Source: Bacteroidota bacterium (lineage in GTDB: Bacteria > Bacteroidota > Bacteroidia > 2-12-FULL-35-15). Taken from it: DNA of 64,000 nt. This document shows positions 52,389 through 62,600 of the stretch, piece after piece. Below the pieces are notes generated by a model, which saw only the letters and a program-made list of their open reading frames with translations, was not told where the DNA came from and did not search any database. A program made the position numbers and the translations under genes. Location: positions 1 through 64,000 of the forward strand of contig PLYN01000045.1 of assembly GCA_003151815.1 (NCBI GenBank), written 5' to 3'. How positions within the stretch are numbered: the stretch's first letter is position 1; each line of letters begins with the position of its first letter.

Positions 52389-53857
52389 TGTTTTACAAGA
52401 CCTTTCGCCTCCAGTTTCCAAAGCATTATAATAAAACCTAACAACATGAAATTATTCAGAAATAAATTAATTCCTGCTGATTCAGTTTTAATAAAAACGC
52501 TAATTAAATACAAAGTTAATGATATTCCCAAGTAGCCAAGTATGCGTTTTAAATCGTAATCAACAGGGTAATGTTTATTACCCCAAAAGTAAGATACAAC
52601 CATCATTGAAGCGTAACAAATGAGCGTAGCCCAAGCGGAGCCCATGTATCCGTAACGTGGTATCCAATAAATATTAAGTGTAATGGTGATGAGAGCGCCA
52701 AAAATAGTAAGCATTGCTCCGTAACTGGTTTTCCCGGTGAGTTTATACCAAATGGATTGATTGATAAAAATGCCGAGAAACAAATTTGCAAGTAATAAGA
52801 TGGGGACAACATCCAAACCTTCCCTGAATTTTTCGCCGACAAAATATTGTATCCACTCCATATTCATCATTGTCCCCAGAAATATTACTGAACAAATGAT
52901 CACAAAATATTTCATAATAAGAGCAACAGTTTTTTTTGAATCTGCCTCTTTATAATGGTTGAAAAAAAATGGTTCTGCAGCGAATCGAAATGCCTGAATA
53001 AATATGGTCATCAATATTGCGACTTTATAACAAGCGCCATATATCCCATTTTGACTTTTTCCTATGGCTTCAGGAAGCAGATGTGGTATTAAAACACGAT
53101 CCAATGTTTCATTTGCCATACCCGCTAAACCTGCTATGAGCAAGGGTAATCCGTACTTCATCATTCGTTTCCAAAGTTCGGTATCCACTTTCCATTTAAC
53201 AGTAATAATTTCCGGACTTAACAACAAAAGTGTGATCACACTCGCAAAAAGATTGGAAATAAAAATATATCCAATACCTATTGCAGGATCATAAACCATT
53301 TCAACAAATGGTTTAAAAACCGATTCGGGAGCATCGTAGACACTTTTGCAAAAAACAATAAAAAATAAATTCAAGCCTATATTGATAACAATATTCAGGG
53401 ACCTTATAACAGCAAACCTCTTCGCTTTATTTTGCAGACGGAGCCGTGCGAATGGAATAGCGGCAAGGGCATCGCAACCCAAAATTATTGCAAACCAAAT
53501 TACATATTCCGGATGACCTGAAAACTTAAGTGTTTCGGAAATTGGTACCGCAAAAAAACTTGTAACTAAAATGAAAATTATTGAGGAAACAAAAAGTGAA
53601 ACCAAAGCAGTTGTGTATACTTTTTCTTTTTCGACTTCAGTTTGTGAGAAACGGAAAAGGGTTGTTTCCATACCGTAAGTTAAAAAAACCAGTAAAAAAG
53701 AAACATACGCATAGGCTGAAGTTACATCACCAAATTCGGATGTAGAAAAGAGGTAAGTATAAAGCGGGGTAAGAAAATAATTCAATAAACGCCCTACAAT
53801 AGTAGGTAAGCCATAAATGGCAGTTTGCGAGGCGAGTTTTTTTAGTGGCGCATTCAA
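52385..53857 (-). CDS. oligosaccharide flippase/polysaccharide biosynthesis membrane protein
   Basis: [70 protein letters not shown]. Confidence 0.92.
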   Translation of the reverse strand: MNAPLKKLASQTAIYGLPTIVGRLLNYFLTPLYTYLFSTSEFGDVTSAYAYVSFLLVFLTYGMETTLFRFSQTEVEKEKVYTTALVSLFVSSIIFILVTSFFAVPISETLKFSGHPEYVIWFAIILGCDALAAIPFARLRLQNKAKRFAVIRSLNIVINIGLNLFFIVFCKSVYDAPESVFKPFVEMVYDPAIGIGYIFISNLFASVITLLLLSPEIITVKWKVDTELWKRMMKYGLPLLIAGLAGMANETLDRVLIPHLLPEAIGKSQNGIYGACYKVAILMTIFIQAFRFAAEPFFFNHYKEADSKKTVALIMKYFVIICSVIFLGTMMNMEWIQYFVGEKFREGLDVVPILLLANLFLGIFINQSIWYKLTGKTSYGAMLTIFGALITITLNIYWIPRYGYMGSAWATLICYASMMVVSYFWGNKHYPVDYDLKRILGYLGISLTLYLISVFIKTESAGINLFLNNFMLLGFIIMLWKLEAKGLVKQ

Positions 53858-54637
53858 TTATTTCCCTGTAAAATTAGGTTTTCTTTTTTCAACAAATGCT
53901 GTGGTACCTTCTTTAAAATCTTCGGTAGCAAAACAATTTGCGAACTCTTCAATTTCTGTATTGAAACCATCAGCACCATTTTCGAAATAAGCGTTAACAC
54001 TATTAATAACACCCGTTATAGCTCTCGGTGATTTGCTTCTGATCTTAGCAATTAGTTCCAAACACTTTGCCATCAATTGATCCTGAGGAACAACATAATT
54101 CACTAAACCCAAATTCAACGCCTGCTCTGCATTTATCAGATCGCCTGTCATGTGCAGTTCTATTGCCTTTGTTTTACCGATGTATTGAATTAAACGTTGA
54201 GTACCTCCGTATCCGGCAATTAAACCAAGGTTCACTTCCGGTTGTCCGAATTTAGCATTATCACTGGCAACACGTAAATGACAAGCCATTGAAAGTTCAC
54301 AGCCACCACCTAAAGCAAATCCATTAACGGCTGCAATAACCGGTTTGGGACAATTTTCAATTTCTTTAAAAATATTTTGTCCTGCTTGTGCGAGAACTTT
54401 ACCTTGTTCAACAGAACGACCGATAAACTCCGCGATATCAGCACCTGCAACAAATGACTTTTGTCCGGCACCTGTTATTATTATTGCTTTTACCTCGGAA
54501 TTAGATGTTGCATCTTTAATGGCAACACCCATCTCGTCTACCGTTTTTTTATTAAGAGCATTTAGTTTATCCGGACGGTTTATTGTAATGGTTAAAACAC
54601 CATTATCTATTGCTGTTAAAAGATTTTCGAATGTCAT
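53858..54637 (-). CDS. enoyl-CoA hydratase/isomerase family protein
   Basis: ITINRPDKLNALNKKTVDEM...SFVAGADIAEFIG...AAVNGFALGGGCELSMACHLRVASDNAKFGQPEVNLGLIAGYGGTQRL. Confidence 0.96.
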   Translation of the reverse strand: MTFENLLTAIDNGVLTITINRPDKLNALNKKTVDEMGVAIKDATSNSEVKAIIITGAGQKSFVAGADIAEFIGRSVEQGKVLAQAGQNIFKEIENCPKPVIAAVNGFALGGGCELSMACHLRVASDNAKFGQPEVNLGLIAGYGGTQRLIQYIGKTKAIELHMTGDLINAEQALNLGLVNYVVPQDQLMAKCLELIAKIRSKSPRAITGVINSVNAYFENGADGFNTEIEEFANCFATEDFKEGTTAFVEKRKPNFTGK

Positions 54638-54672
54638 AAAATAGTTATTAGTGATTAGTTGTATGTGATCAG

Positions 54673-55080
54673 TTAAAAATTGCGGTGTTCTTTTACGTAA
54701 TTGGTAATATAACTGATGATCTCTTTTGTATCCGTTCCTGGAGGAAAAAGCTTTCCAACGCCAAGTTCATTCAGTTTTAAAATATCTTTATCGGGAATAA
54801 TTCCGCCACCTGTAAGCAACACATCATTGAGTCCCTTCTCTTTCATCAGGGTTATTATTTTCGGGAAAACGGTATTGTGCGCACCCGAAAGGATACTTAC
54901 TCCAATAGCGTCCACATCTTCCTGCAAAGCAGCATTAACAACCATTTCAGGAGTTTGTCGAAGTCCGGTATAAATTACTTCCATGCCGGCATCACGTAAA
55001 AAAGAAGCAATTACTTTTGCTCCTCTATCGTGCCCGTCAAGACCAACTTTTGCAATTAAAACTCTAATGGGTCGTTTCAT
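54673..55080 (-). CDS. cobalamin B12-binding domain protein (methylmalonyl-CoA mutase C-terminal type)
   Basis: [66 protein letters not shown]. Confidence 0.97.
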   Translation of the reverse strand: MKRPIRVLIAKVGLDGHDRGAKVIASFLRDAGMEVIYTGLRQTPEMVVNAALQEDVDAIGVSILSGAHNTVFPKIITLMKEKGLNDVLLTGGGIIPDKDILKLNELGVGKLFPPGTDTKEIISYITNYVKEHRNF

Positions 55081-55118
55081 AAAACAAATAAATTTTCAAA
55101 ATCTTTACAAATATACAA

Positions 55119-55502
55119 TTACAACTTCATCGGGTTAATAATTTTGAGTCCTTTAATACTGGCAAAATCTTTTTCGTTATTGGTAATAAGGGTATAACCA
55201 TAAGCCAAAGTGGTAGCGGCAATAATAGCATCGGGTGTTTTTATTTTTTTGCCTTTGCGAAGTTTTACACATTGAGCAATTACCTCAGTAGAAATATCCC
55301 AGACCAGACTATCGGTAATAAAATCTTTTACTTTTTGTTCGGTAGTAACATCCGTTTTCCAGCAAAGCAGTTCTATATGAGTAATAACTGAAAGATTAGG
55401 TACAGCATCAATAACCTTATCCATAAATTTCATACCAGCACGGGAGAAGGAAGCGGAAAAATAATCGGATACGACATTGGTATCAATTAAATATTGTTCC
55501 AT
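55119..55502 (-). CDS. PIN-domain (VapC-like) toxin
   Basis: MEQYLIDTNVVSDYF...KIKTPDAIIAATTLAYGYTLITNNEKDFASIKGLKIINP. Confidence 0.92.
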   Translation of the reverse strand: MEQYLIDTNVVSDYFSASFSRAGMKFMDKVIDAVPNLSVITHIELLCWKTDVTTEQKVKDFITDSLVWDISTEVIAQCVKLRKGKKIKTPDAIIAATTLAYGYTLITNNEKDFASIKGLKIINPMKL

Positions 55503-55699
55503 TCGCTACGCATTTGTTTAATATGTTCATTGAGGTTTTTACCTTCTGCTTTGCTAATAATTCCTTTGTATTTATCAGATAATTTAGGTTTTACAGCAGT
55601 AAAATTTTCTTTCAAGACTTTAATTAAGTGTAATTCTTCCAACTCGTGTATAAGCCCTACAGCTTTATGGTTGGTTACTTGTATGAGCATTGTTTCCAT
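55487..55699 (-). CDS. putative VapB-like antitoxin
   Basis: 70-aa ORF overlapping the PIN gene start by 16 nt; typical TA order. Confidence 0.75.
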   Translation of the reverse strand: METMLIQVTNHKAVGLIHELEELHLIKVLKENFTAVKPKLSDKYKGIISKAEGKNLNEHIKQMRSEWNNI

Positions 55700-56090
55700 A
55701 GTGCAATTATTTTAAGTGCGTATTTTATTTTGTTTTTTTATGCAGATATAATTATCATCAAACTTAAACAAACATTTTTTCTTCTTTAAGTAAATCTCTC
55801 AGTTACAAATATACAAAAACTAATGAACGGATAAATGTGGGATTTTATACTTCTGAAACGCGGAAAAAATCTTTGCTTCAGCTTTACATATCAAAAAACA
55901 AGAAAGAGCTACAATCTCCCACCCGCTCTCCTAATAATAATCGTCTTAAATATTTTGTTTCTATTTCTAAAAAGCCCAACACGGCAAACGCTAATGGGTA
56001 TATTTCCTAGCATTCCGAAAAATAAATTCAGAGCGACGTACTTTGGCGTTTGAAAATTCTAAATTTGACTAATAAATAAAAACAATAACA

Positions 56091-56801
56091 ATGGCTCCTG
56101 AAGATATTATTAAAGATTGTATTCAAAATACCGTCGATGCTTTGGCAAAAAAGGAAATAGTTGTAGTTATAAGCGGCATCCCATTGAAGGATAAAAAAAC
56201 ATTGCAATTATATGCTGACGGTAATACAAAGCATATTTATAATGCTCCGCATTTCATGGTAAAATACTATAAACAATTAAAAAATACAACATTCGAAGAT
56301 CTTGTAAATATGTCCTCTTTAATATTACCGGGAAAAGAGCACATAATGGACAATTATATAAAACGTAGAAATAAATTACAGAAAGTTACTTATCTGCACC
56401 CAATTTTAAAACCAATATTAAATCACACTCAAGGCTTAATAATCTTCTATGAACAATTTATTGAAATATTTAAACAAGTGGGTAATTTATCATACGGAGA
56501 AGCAATGTTATTAATGAATCATTTTTGTACACACGGTATAAATACTCAGGAAGAAATGGAATTTGATTTTGGTGAAGATCCAAAAATGAAATTAAAATTT
56601 ATTAAGAATGCCCAAATGAAAGGATTTACAAATCTCAAAATTAAACAGTTAATTAAACTTGTTTTTCAATCAATTGTTCTTGTTCCTCGTTTATATCATA
56701 CGAACAATAAAATATTATTGAGTTATCAAACAGCCTATTTAAAAACATATTATCCAAAAGAATATATGTTGGAATTTAAGAAAACAGAATTTAATTGGTA
56801 G
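56091..56801 (+). CDS. stand-alone degenerate DnaE (Pol III alpha)-derived protein
   Basis: IPLKDKKTLQLYADG...KNTTFEDLVNMSSLILPG...VTYLHPILKPILNHTQGLIIFYEQFIEIFKQVGNLSYGEA...LLSYQTAYLKTYYPKEYMLEF collinear with DnaE IP.DDKKT../FEDLIAMNALYRPG/HP.LEPIL..TYGI.VYQEQ/AYQTAYLKA.YP.E(Y/F)M. Confidence 0.75.
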   Translation: MAPEDIIKDCIQNTVDALAKKEIVVVISGIPLKDKKTLQLYADGNTKHIYNAPHFMVKYYKQLKNTTFEDLVNMSSLILPGKEHIMDNYIKRRNKLQKVTYLHPILKPILNHTQGLIIFYEQFIEIFKQVGNLSYGEAMLLMNHFCTHGINTQEEMEFDFGEDPKMKLKFIKNAQMKGFTNLKIKQLIKLVFQSIVLVPRLYHTNNKILLSYQTAYLKTYYPKEYMLEFKKTEFNW

Positions 56802-56869
56802 TAAACATATTGAAAAAATGGGGACACCGAAAACCAATTAGAGTAGGTAAAATAATAATTCAAAAAAAT

Positions 56870-57121
56870 ATGGCAAACTTTTATTGTAAATACTGCGGAA
56901 TACACCATTCCAGCGTATCAAATTTAACTTCCAGTTCATGCCCAAGACACCCTAATGGCGTTGGTAAGGGTAAACATGCACTTTATGAGGGAGACGAGAA
57001 ATCACAATACACCTGTAAATATTGTGGGCATAAATCTTCAACCATTTCAAATTTGACCCCAGGTTCATGTCCACGACATCCTGACGGAATTAACAAAGGT
57101 CATCACGAACCTGCATTGTAA
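56870..57121 (+). CDS. tandem zinc-ribbon-like small protein
   Basis: Two copies of (Y/T)CKYCG-H-SS-(V/I)SNLT-SCPRHP-G-KG. Confidence 0.8.
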   Translation: MANFYCKYCGIHHSSVSNLTSSSCPRHPNGVGKGKHALYEGDEKSQYTCKYCGHKSSTISNLTPGSCPRHPDGINKGHHEPAL

Positions 57122-57123
57122 AT

Positions 57124-57615
57124 ATGGAAAATTCATTTACAGCAATTGATTTTGAAACTGCACAAGGTAAGCGTTGGAGCATTTGTCAAGTAGGTTTGAT
57201 ACGTGTAGAAAACGGAATCATTAAAGACCAGTTATCCGTTTTGGTACAACCGCCGACTAATTATTATTGAGATAGATTTATTGATATTCACGGTATAACT
57301 CCGGAACGAACGGCAAATGCTCCAACCTTTGACAAGGTTTGGCATCAGATAGAACCGTTTATTAAAAATAAAAATGTAGTGGTACACAATGGTTTTTCAT
57401 TTGATTTCCATTGTTTGAAACATACTTTAGAATATTATAACATAGAAACTCCTGCATATACAGGGCATTGCACATACAAGATTTTTAAAAACAACTTGGC
57501 TGCGTTATGTAAGGAGTATAAAATCCCTTTGAATCATCACGATGCGTTGAGTGATGCAATGGCTTGTGCAAAACTATACCTATTGCATTTAGAAAAAAAT
57601 AAAATTGCGAAATGA
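57124..57615 (+). pseudogene. DnaQ-like DEDDh 3'-5' exonuclease interrupted by an in-frame TGA
   Basis: MENSFTAIDFETAQGKRWSICQVGLIRVENG...QPPTNYY*DRFIDIHGITPERTANAPTFDKVW...VVHNGFSFDFHCL...LNHHDALSDAMACAKLY; TGA at 57268-57270. Confidence 0.85.
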
Positions 57616-57652
57616 TTATTGTGTCTTTCGATAAAATCAACAACTAAAGGAA

Positions 57653-58375
57653 ATGGAAGAATTACTATTAACAACAAAATTTGATGAGGTTATTAAAAAT
57701 AATTTACCTCACATCAATAATTATCCTGAGATGTTACCATTTATTGGGGCTAATTATGAAAAAATGAAACATAGAATATTCATTTTAGGAGAAAGTCATT
57801 ATATCGATGATACTCAAATAAAAAAATTAAAAGAAGGTGAACGATTTTTAACGGACGACTGGTACACTAAAAATTCACTAGAATTTAATCCAACAATGAA
57901 ACAATATATTACAACGAGAGATAATTTAAAATCTGTAGAAGCTAATAAAATCACTCCACCACTTAGAAGTTATTCTAATTTAAGGAAAGAGTTAAAAGTT
58001 CATGTGGATTTATTTGATCAAGATAAAGTATTTAGCAATTTCGTTTACTTTAATTATTTTCAAAGACCAGAAAATAAATCAGGGGAATCTATTTGTAACA
58101 CAGATGTAGATAATAAAAAAGCATATCAAACACTTCTATTTATGGCCAACTTGCTTCAACCTAATAAAATAATCTTCGCCACAACAAAAGGTTTTGAAGC
58201 CTTTACCAAATCAAATATTAGTTCAGCAATAGCAATGTCTTGTAAGTTAGATTTTGTCCCACATGCCAGTTCAATATGGTGGAATAGGGCATCGAGAAAA
58301 TATAAAATGATTGGAAATGAAAAAATGAAAGGCAAAGACAAGTTTATTGCTCTTTTAAAAAGTGAACTATCATAA
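57653..58375 (+). CDS. hypothetical protein, possibly uracil-DNA-glycosylase-like fold
   Basis: RIFILGESHY near N-term and PHASSIWWNRASRKY near C-term resemble GE.(P/H) and HP(S)S..W motifs; tentative. Confidence 0.5.
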   Translation: MEELLLTTKFDEVIKNNLPHINNYPEMLPFIGANYEKMKHRIFILGESHYIDDTQIKKLKEGERFLTDDWYTKNSLEFNPTMKQYITTRDNLKSVEANKITPPLRSYSNLRKELKVHVDLFDQDKVFSNFVYFNYFQRPENKSGESICNTDVDNKKAYQTLLFMANLLQPNKIIFATTKGFEAFTKSNISSAIAMSCKLDFVPHASSIWWNRASRKYKMIGNEKMKGKDKFIALLKSELS

Positions 58376-58394
58376 AAATTACTCTTATTCAAAA

Positions 58395-59315
58395 ATGTCC
58401 AAACGAGGCTACATATCCCGCTATTCGCTAATTATAAAAAAGCTAAAATCCAAATCCTACTCTACCTATGAGGAGTTGAAAAGCTATATTGAAAACCAGC
58501 TTGAATACATACAAATGCAAGACGACACTCTGAATATGGGGTTTTCAAAGCGAACCTTACAAAGAGATATTAAAGACATAAGGAATACTTTTGGAATTGA
58601 AATTGAATTTTCAAAATCAGAAAAAGGCTATTTCATCAGCCAAAGCGAAGCGGAAAACTTGAATTTCCAAAGAATGATGGAGGCGTTTGATATGTTTAAT
58701 TCATTAAATATTGCGCAAGACTTAACGCCCTTTATTCATCTTGAAAAACGCAGACCGCAAGGAACAGAAAACCTATATGGTTTACTTCACGCCATTAAAA
58801 ACAAATTGCAAATTAAATTTTCATATCAAAAATTTTGGGAAGGAGAAACAAGTCAGCGAACTGCCGAACCCCACGCTTTAAAAGAATTTAAGAACCGTTG
58901 GTATATTTTAGCGAATGACGATAAAGATGGAAACATCAAAAGTTTTGCATTAGACCGCCTAACAAATCTTGAAATAACGAAGAAGAAATTTGAGCTTCCT
59001 AAAACCTATAACATTGAAGAAAGTTATCGTTATTGCTTTGGTATCATAAGTCCGAACGATAATAAACCATTGGAAATAATTTTATCCTTCGATCCATTTC
59101 AAGGGAAATACATTAAAACATTGCCTTTACATCATACACAGGAAACAATTATCAATACTGAAAAAGAACTAAGAATAAAATTGAAACTCTCTATTACACA
59201 TGATTTTATTATGGAATTACTTTCTTACGGAGATACTTTAAAAGTTATTAAGCCGGATTCATTAATTACAGAAATAAAAATAGCTCATCAAAACGCTTTT
59301 AAACAATATAAATAA
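58395..59315 (+). CDS. WYL-domain transcriptional regulator
   Basis: MSKRGYISRYSLIIKKLKSKSYSTYEELKSYIENQ...FSKRTLQRDIKDIRNTFGIEIEFSKSEKGYFI HTH; KIKFSYQKFWEG...EPHALKEFKNRWYILANDDKDGNIKSFALDRL WYL-like. Confidence 0.88.
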   Translation: MSKRGYISRYSLIIKKLKSKSYSTYEELKSYIENQLEYIQMQDDTLNMGFSKRTLQRDIKDIRNTFGIEIEFSKSEKGYFISQSEAENLNFQRMMEAFDMFNSLNIAQDLTPFIHLEKRRPQGTENLYGLLHAIKNKLQIKFSYQKFWEGETSQRTAEPHALKEFKNRWYILANDDKDGNIKSFALDRLTNLEITKKKFELPKTYNIEESYRYCFGIISPNDNKPLEIILSFDPFQGKYIKTLPLHHTQETIINTEKELRIKLKLSITHDFIMELLSYGDTLKVIKPDSLITEIKIAHQNAFKQYK

Positions 59316-59331
59316 TTAACACCGAAATATT

Positions 59332-59598
59332 ATGAGTTCCAAAACAGCTACTATGAAGGATAAATTAATACAACATTTTACTAATTTATGTGCGACACTT
59401 GATAAAGAGATGAAGCAATCAGCTATCTTAAGAAACGAACTGATGAAAGAGCGGAAGTATAATATAGCAAATTATATTACTAGATTCGAAAGAGATATTC
59501 TTATCCTTCAGGGTAGGGCTTATAGAGAACTCAATGATTTAACAGATATTGATAAGACTATTGAGAATTACCCATTTCTTCATGACGATGTTGACTAA
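59332..59598 (+). CDS. hypothetical small protein
   Basis: 88-aa ORF 16 nt after the WYL gene. Confidence 0.5.
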   Translation: MSSKTATMKDKLIQHFTNLCATLDKEMKQSAILRNELMKERKYNIANYITRFERDILILQGRAYRELNDLTDIDKTIENYPFLHDDVD

Positions 59599-59667
59599 AA
59601 TATAGATCATTTTTTCTTTAAATTTGAAATGTATTTTATAAATCCCAATGAATGAATAATGCAGGTT

Positions 59668-62600
59668 TTACACTTCCGAATAACAAGGCAAAGCAACAAA
59701 AAATGTACAACTTTCATCGCTTCTGCTTTCGAACCAAATTTTGCCATCAACACTTTCTACAATACTTTTTACCATCGCCAAGCCTAAACCCATCCCTCCT
59801 GTTTTTGTAGTGAAATTAGGAACAAATATTTTATCCAACGCATCATCACTTATACCGATGCCGTTATCTTTTATGCTGATAATATAAAATTTATTTTCCT
59901 TTTTCAACTCGATTTCAATTTTTCCTTTTCGCCCTTCCGGAATGGCTTGTATCGCATTTTTTATAAGGTTATTAAACACACGTAACAGTTGCTCTTTGTC
60001 GGCAAGGACGAATGGCTCTATTTTTATTTCATTCTTATATTCAATTTGAATAGTTGATGAGTCCGTATATAATGCGATACTGTTCAATAGAATTTTATGC
60101 ACATTAATTTTATCCAAATTTGCTTTGGGCATCTTCGCGAAATTTGAAAATTCTGTTGCGATGGTGGATAGTGTATCAATTTGCTCAATGATAGTTTGTG
60201 TAAGCCCTTCCATTTTCTGATCCATATCCGGTGTATGATCTTTCCAGATTCGTTGCAAATGCTGAACACTCAGTTTCATTGGCGTTAACGGATTTTTTAT
60301 TTCATGGGCCACCTGCTTTGCCATTTCGCGCCATGCACTTTCTCTTTCTGATTTTGCAAGCAACTCAGCACTTTTAGTAAGTTCTAAAATCATTCTGTTG
60401 TATTCACTCACAAGGCTGCCAATCTCATCTTTCTCCTGCCATTCGATCAATTCATTGGTGGTACCCAATTTAATTTTACTCAATTTATCCTGAATTAATT
60501 TAAGTGGTTTTGTAACATAATTGGAAATAAAAATTGCCATAACAATGGATAGCGCAAATAATAAAACGTAAATATTAATTAGCGCGACGAGGAATCCTGA
60601 AATTTCTTTTTCCAGTTCACTTTGCTTCGCAAAATAGGGCAAATTAAGGTAAGCAAGCAATTTACCATCTTTATTTTTAAATGAAATATAAGCAGATAAA
60701 TATTCTAATTTACCAATACGTTCATCATGTATAAATTCTGTTTTTCCTAAAACAGCCATTTGCAAAAATGCTTCAGGATTCATCTTTTTTGATGTTAGCC
60801 CTTCGTCGAAAACTTTTGGACGCGAGGATGCATATAGGTTTCCATGGACGTCATACAAATTAATATCTGTAAAAAAGATGTTAGCCGATTTTTTAAGAAC
60901 AAAAGTAGAATACTCCGACAAGGATCCATCGAGTGCATTTTCAGCAGCCAATTTACTGTCAATATCTATCAATACCGAATGAATTTTTTCACTAATGTTC
61001 TCACGATTTTTAATTTCAAATTGTTGCTTGATATAATAAATGGTTCCTCCGCCAAACAGTGCCAATGATGTTAAAACGATCAAAACCAAAAGCAGTTGAA
61101 TCCGATATTTAAAATTAAAATTTTCAAATAGGGAACCACCAAAAACCTGGCGAAAAAATAAAATTGCAAGCAAGAGCAAACTAAAAAATGCAAACAAATA
61201 CGAGAAGGTAGTCACCTGACCTATTAACCCTTCTTTTCGTTTACTCAATACGATCAATGTATTTGAATCGGGGCGGTATAAAAGATGGTTGAAATCTTCT
61301 TTGTCAATGATTATAAAACTACCGCGATTGTTATAAAAATCTATCCCACTGCGATTGTATGGAAATTTACCATATTGATTAATGAGTTGATTGTGTTTGT
61401 ATTTTGCATACGAGTAATTGTTCAATTCCTGAGAAAGTCCCACATTTTTGTCGAGTAACAATTCAGGGAAACCAATTTCATCTGAAATAAATTTCGCATC
61501 CAATTCAATGTAAAGTGTTCCCAGTTTTGCCTTGGATCCAATAGATCGGGTAAGAGGGAATTTTGCCAGATAACTAATTTTTCCTGTAGTGTTATTCAGG
61601 AAAAAGAGGTGTTTACTTACGGTTGGAATTCCTTTTTTTTCAATTAATTCATCAAAATAAAGAGTGTTATCCAACAATGCATTTTGCGACTTTATAACAG
61701 GTACACACATGCTGTCGAACAAGGCTATTCGTATATCGTACTTTTCCCAAAAACCGCTGAAATACTCTTGTTTCAGTCTCTTTTCAAACTCTCCGGTTTG
61801 TTGGCCGACTCCGTTTATATATGAAATTAAAATTGAATCAGTATTTATATTATTCTCTATATCCTGAAATAAAAATTCGGCAACAGGATCCTGCTCGGCA
61901 GCCAATTTTTCAGCATATATTTTACGGCTTTCAATTTCTTTTATATCAGTATATTTAATTAATACATGAACTGCAAACAGAGAAAAAATAAAAACAAAAA
62001 AAACAATCCCTGAAAAATAATAAACGGACTCTTTTCTTTTGATCAATACAATTGCAACCACCAATACAAAGGGCCAAAAAACCAAAATCAAATCGAGCGT
62101 TCCCAGCAAGTGCCAAATTATTGTATGAACCAATGCGGAAGCTATAAAAACAAGGGCATATTGTTGATTGGATAATTTAAATTGCTTTAATACAGAAACC
62201 ATTTTATCCGCAAATAAAAAACAAACAAACAAAAGCAAACCAATAACAATCAGTGCAACGAAGCTATATTGATTTAAACTAAATAAATTATTGATGCTAA
62301 AAGGAATATTGGAATTTTTAATCAACCCTACAAAAAGAGAAGTAATAATCCATGAGAACCAGAAGAAACCAAGAAAGCAGAATAAAGAAAGAATGAGCTT
62401 ATTGATACGTTTCAATTTTAACAAAATTCCATCTACATTATATTCTTTGATAATGACATAGCTGATAAAAAATAGTAGTAAAGTATTTATCAACAGATCG
62501 CCCAAAGACATGAGCCAAACAGAACTTGCGTCCGCATATATTTTAGGGCTGAATAAATTAAATTCATAAAAAATTCCGGGAAATGAAAACTTGATGGTGA

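Noticed and set aside
55835-56053. 72-aa plus-strand ORF
   Set aside because: No motif and unusual composition; the region could be a gene remnant but I cannot assign it.
57268-57270. Selenocysteine or programmed readthrough at the TGA in the DnaQ-like gene
   Set aside because: The position fits a Trp residue and no SECIS-like hairpin was evident; a nonsense mutation or sequence error is simpler.
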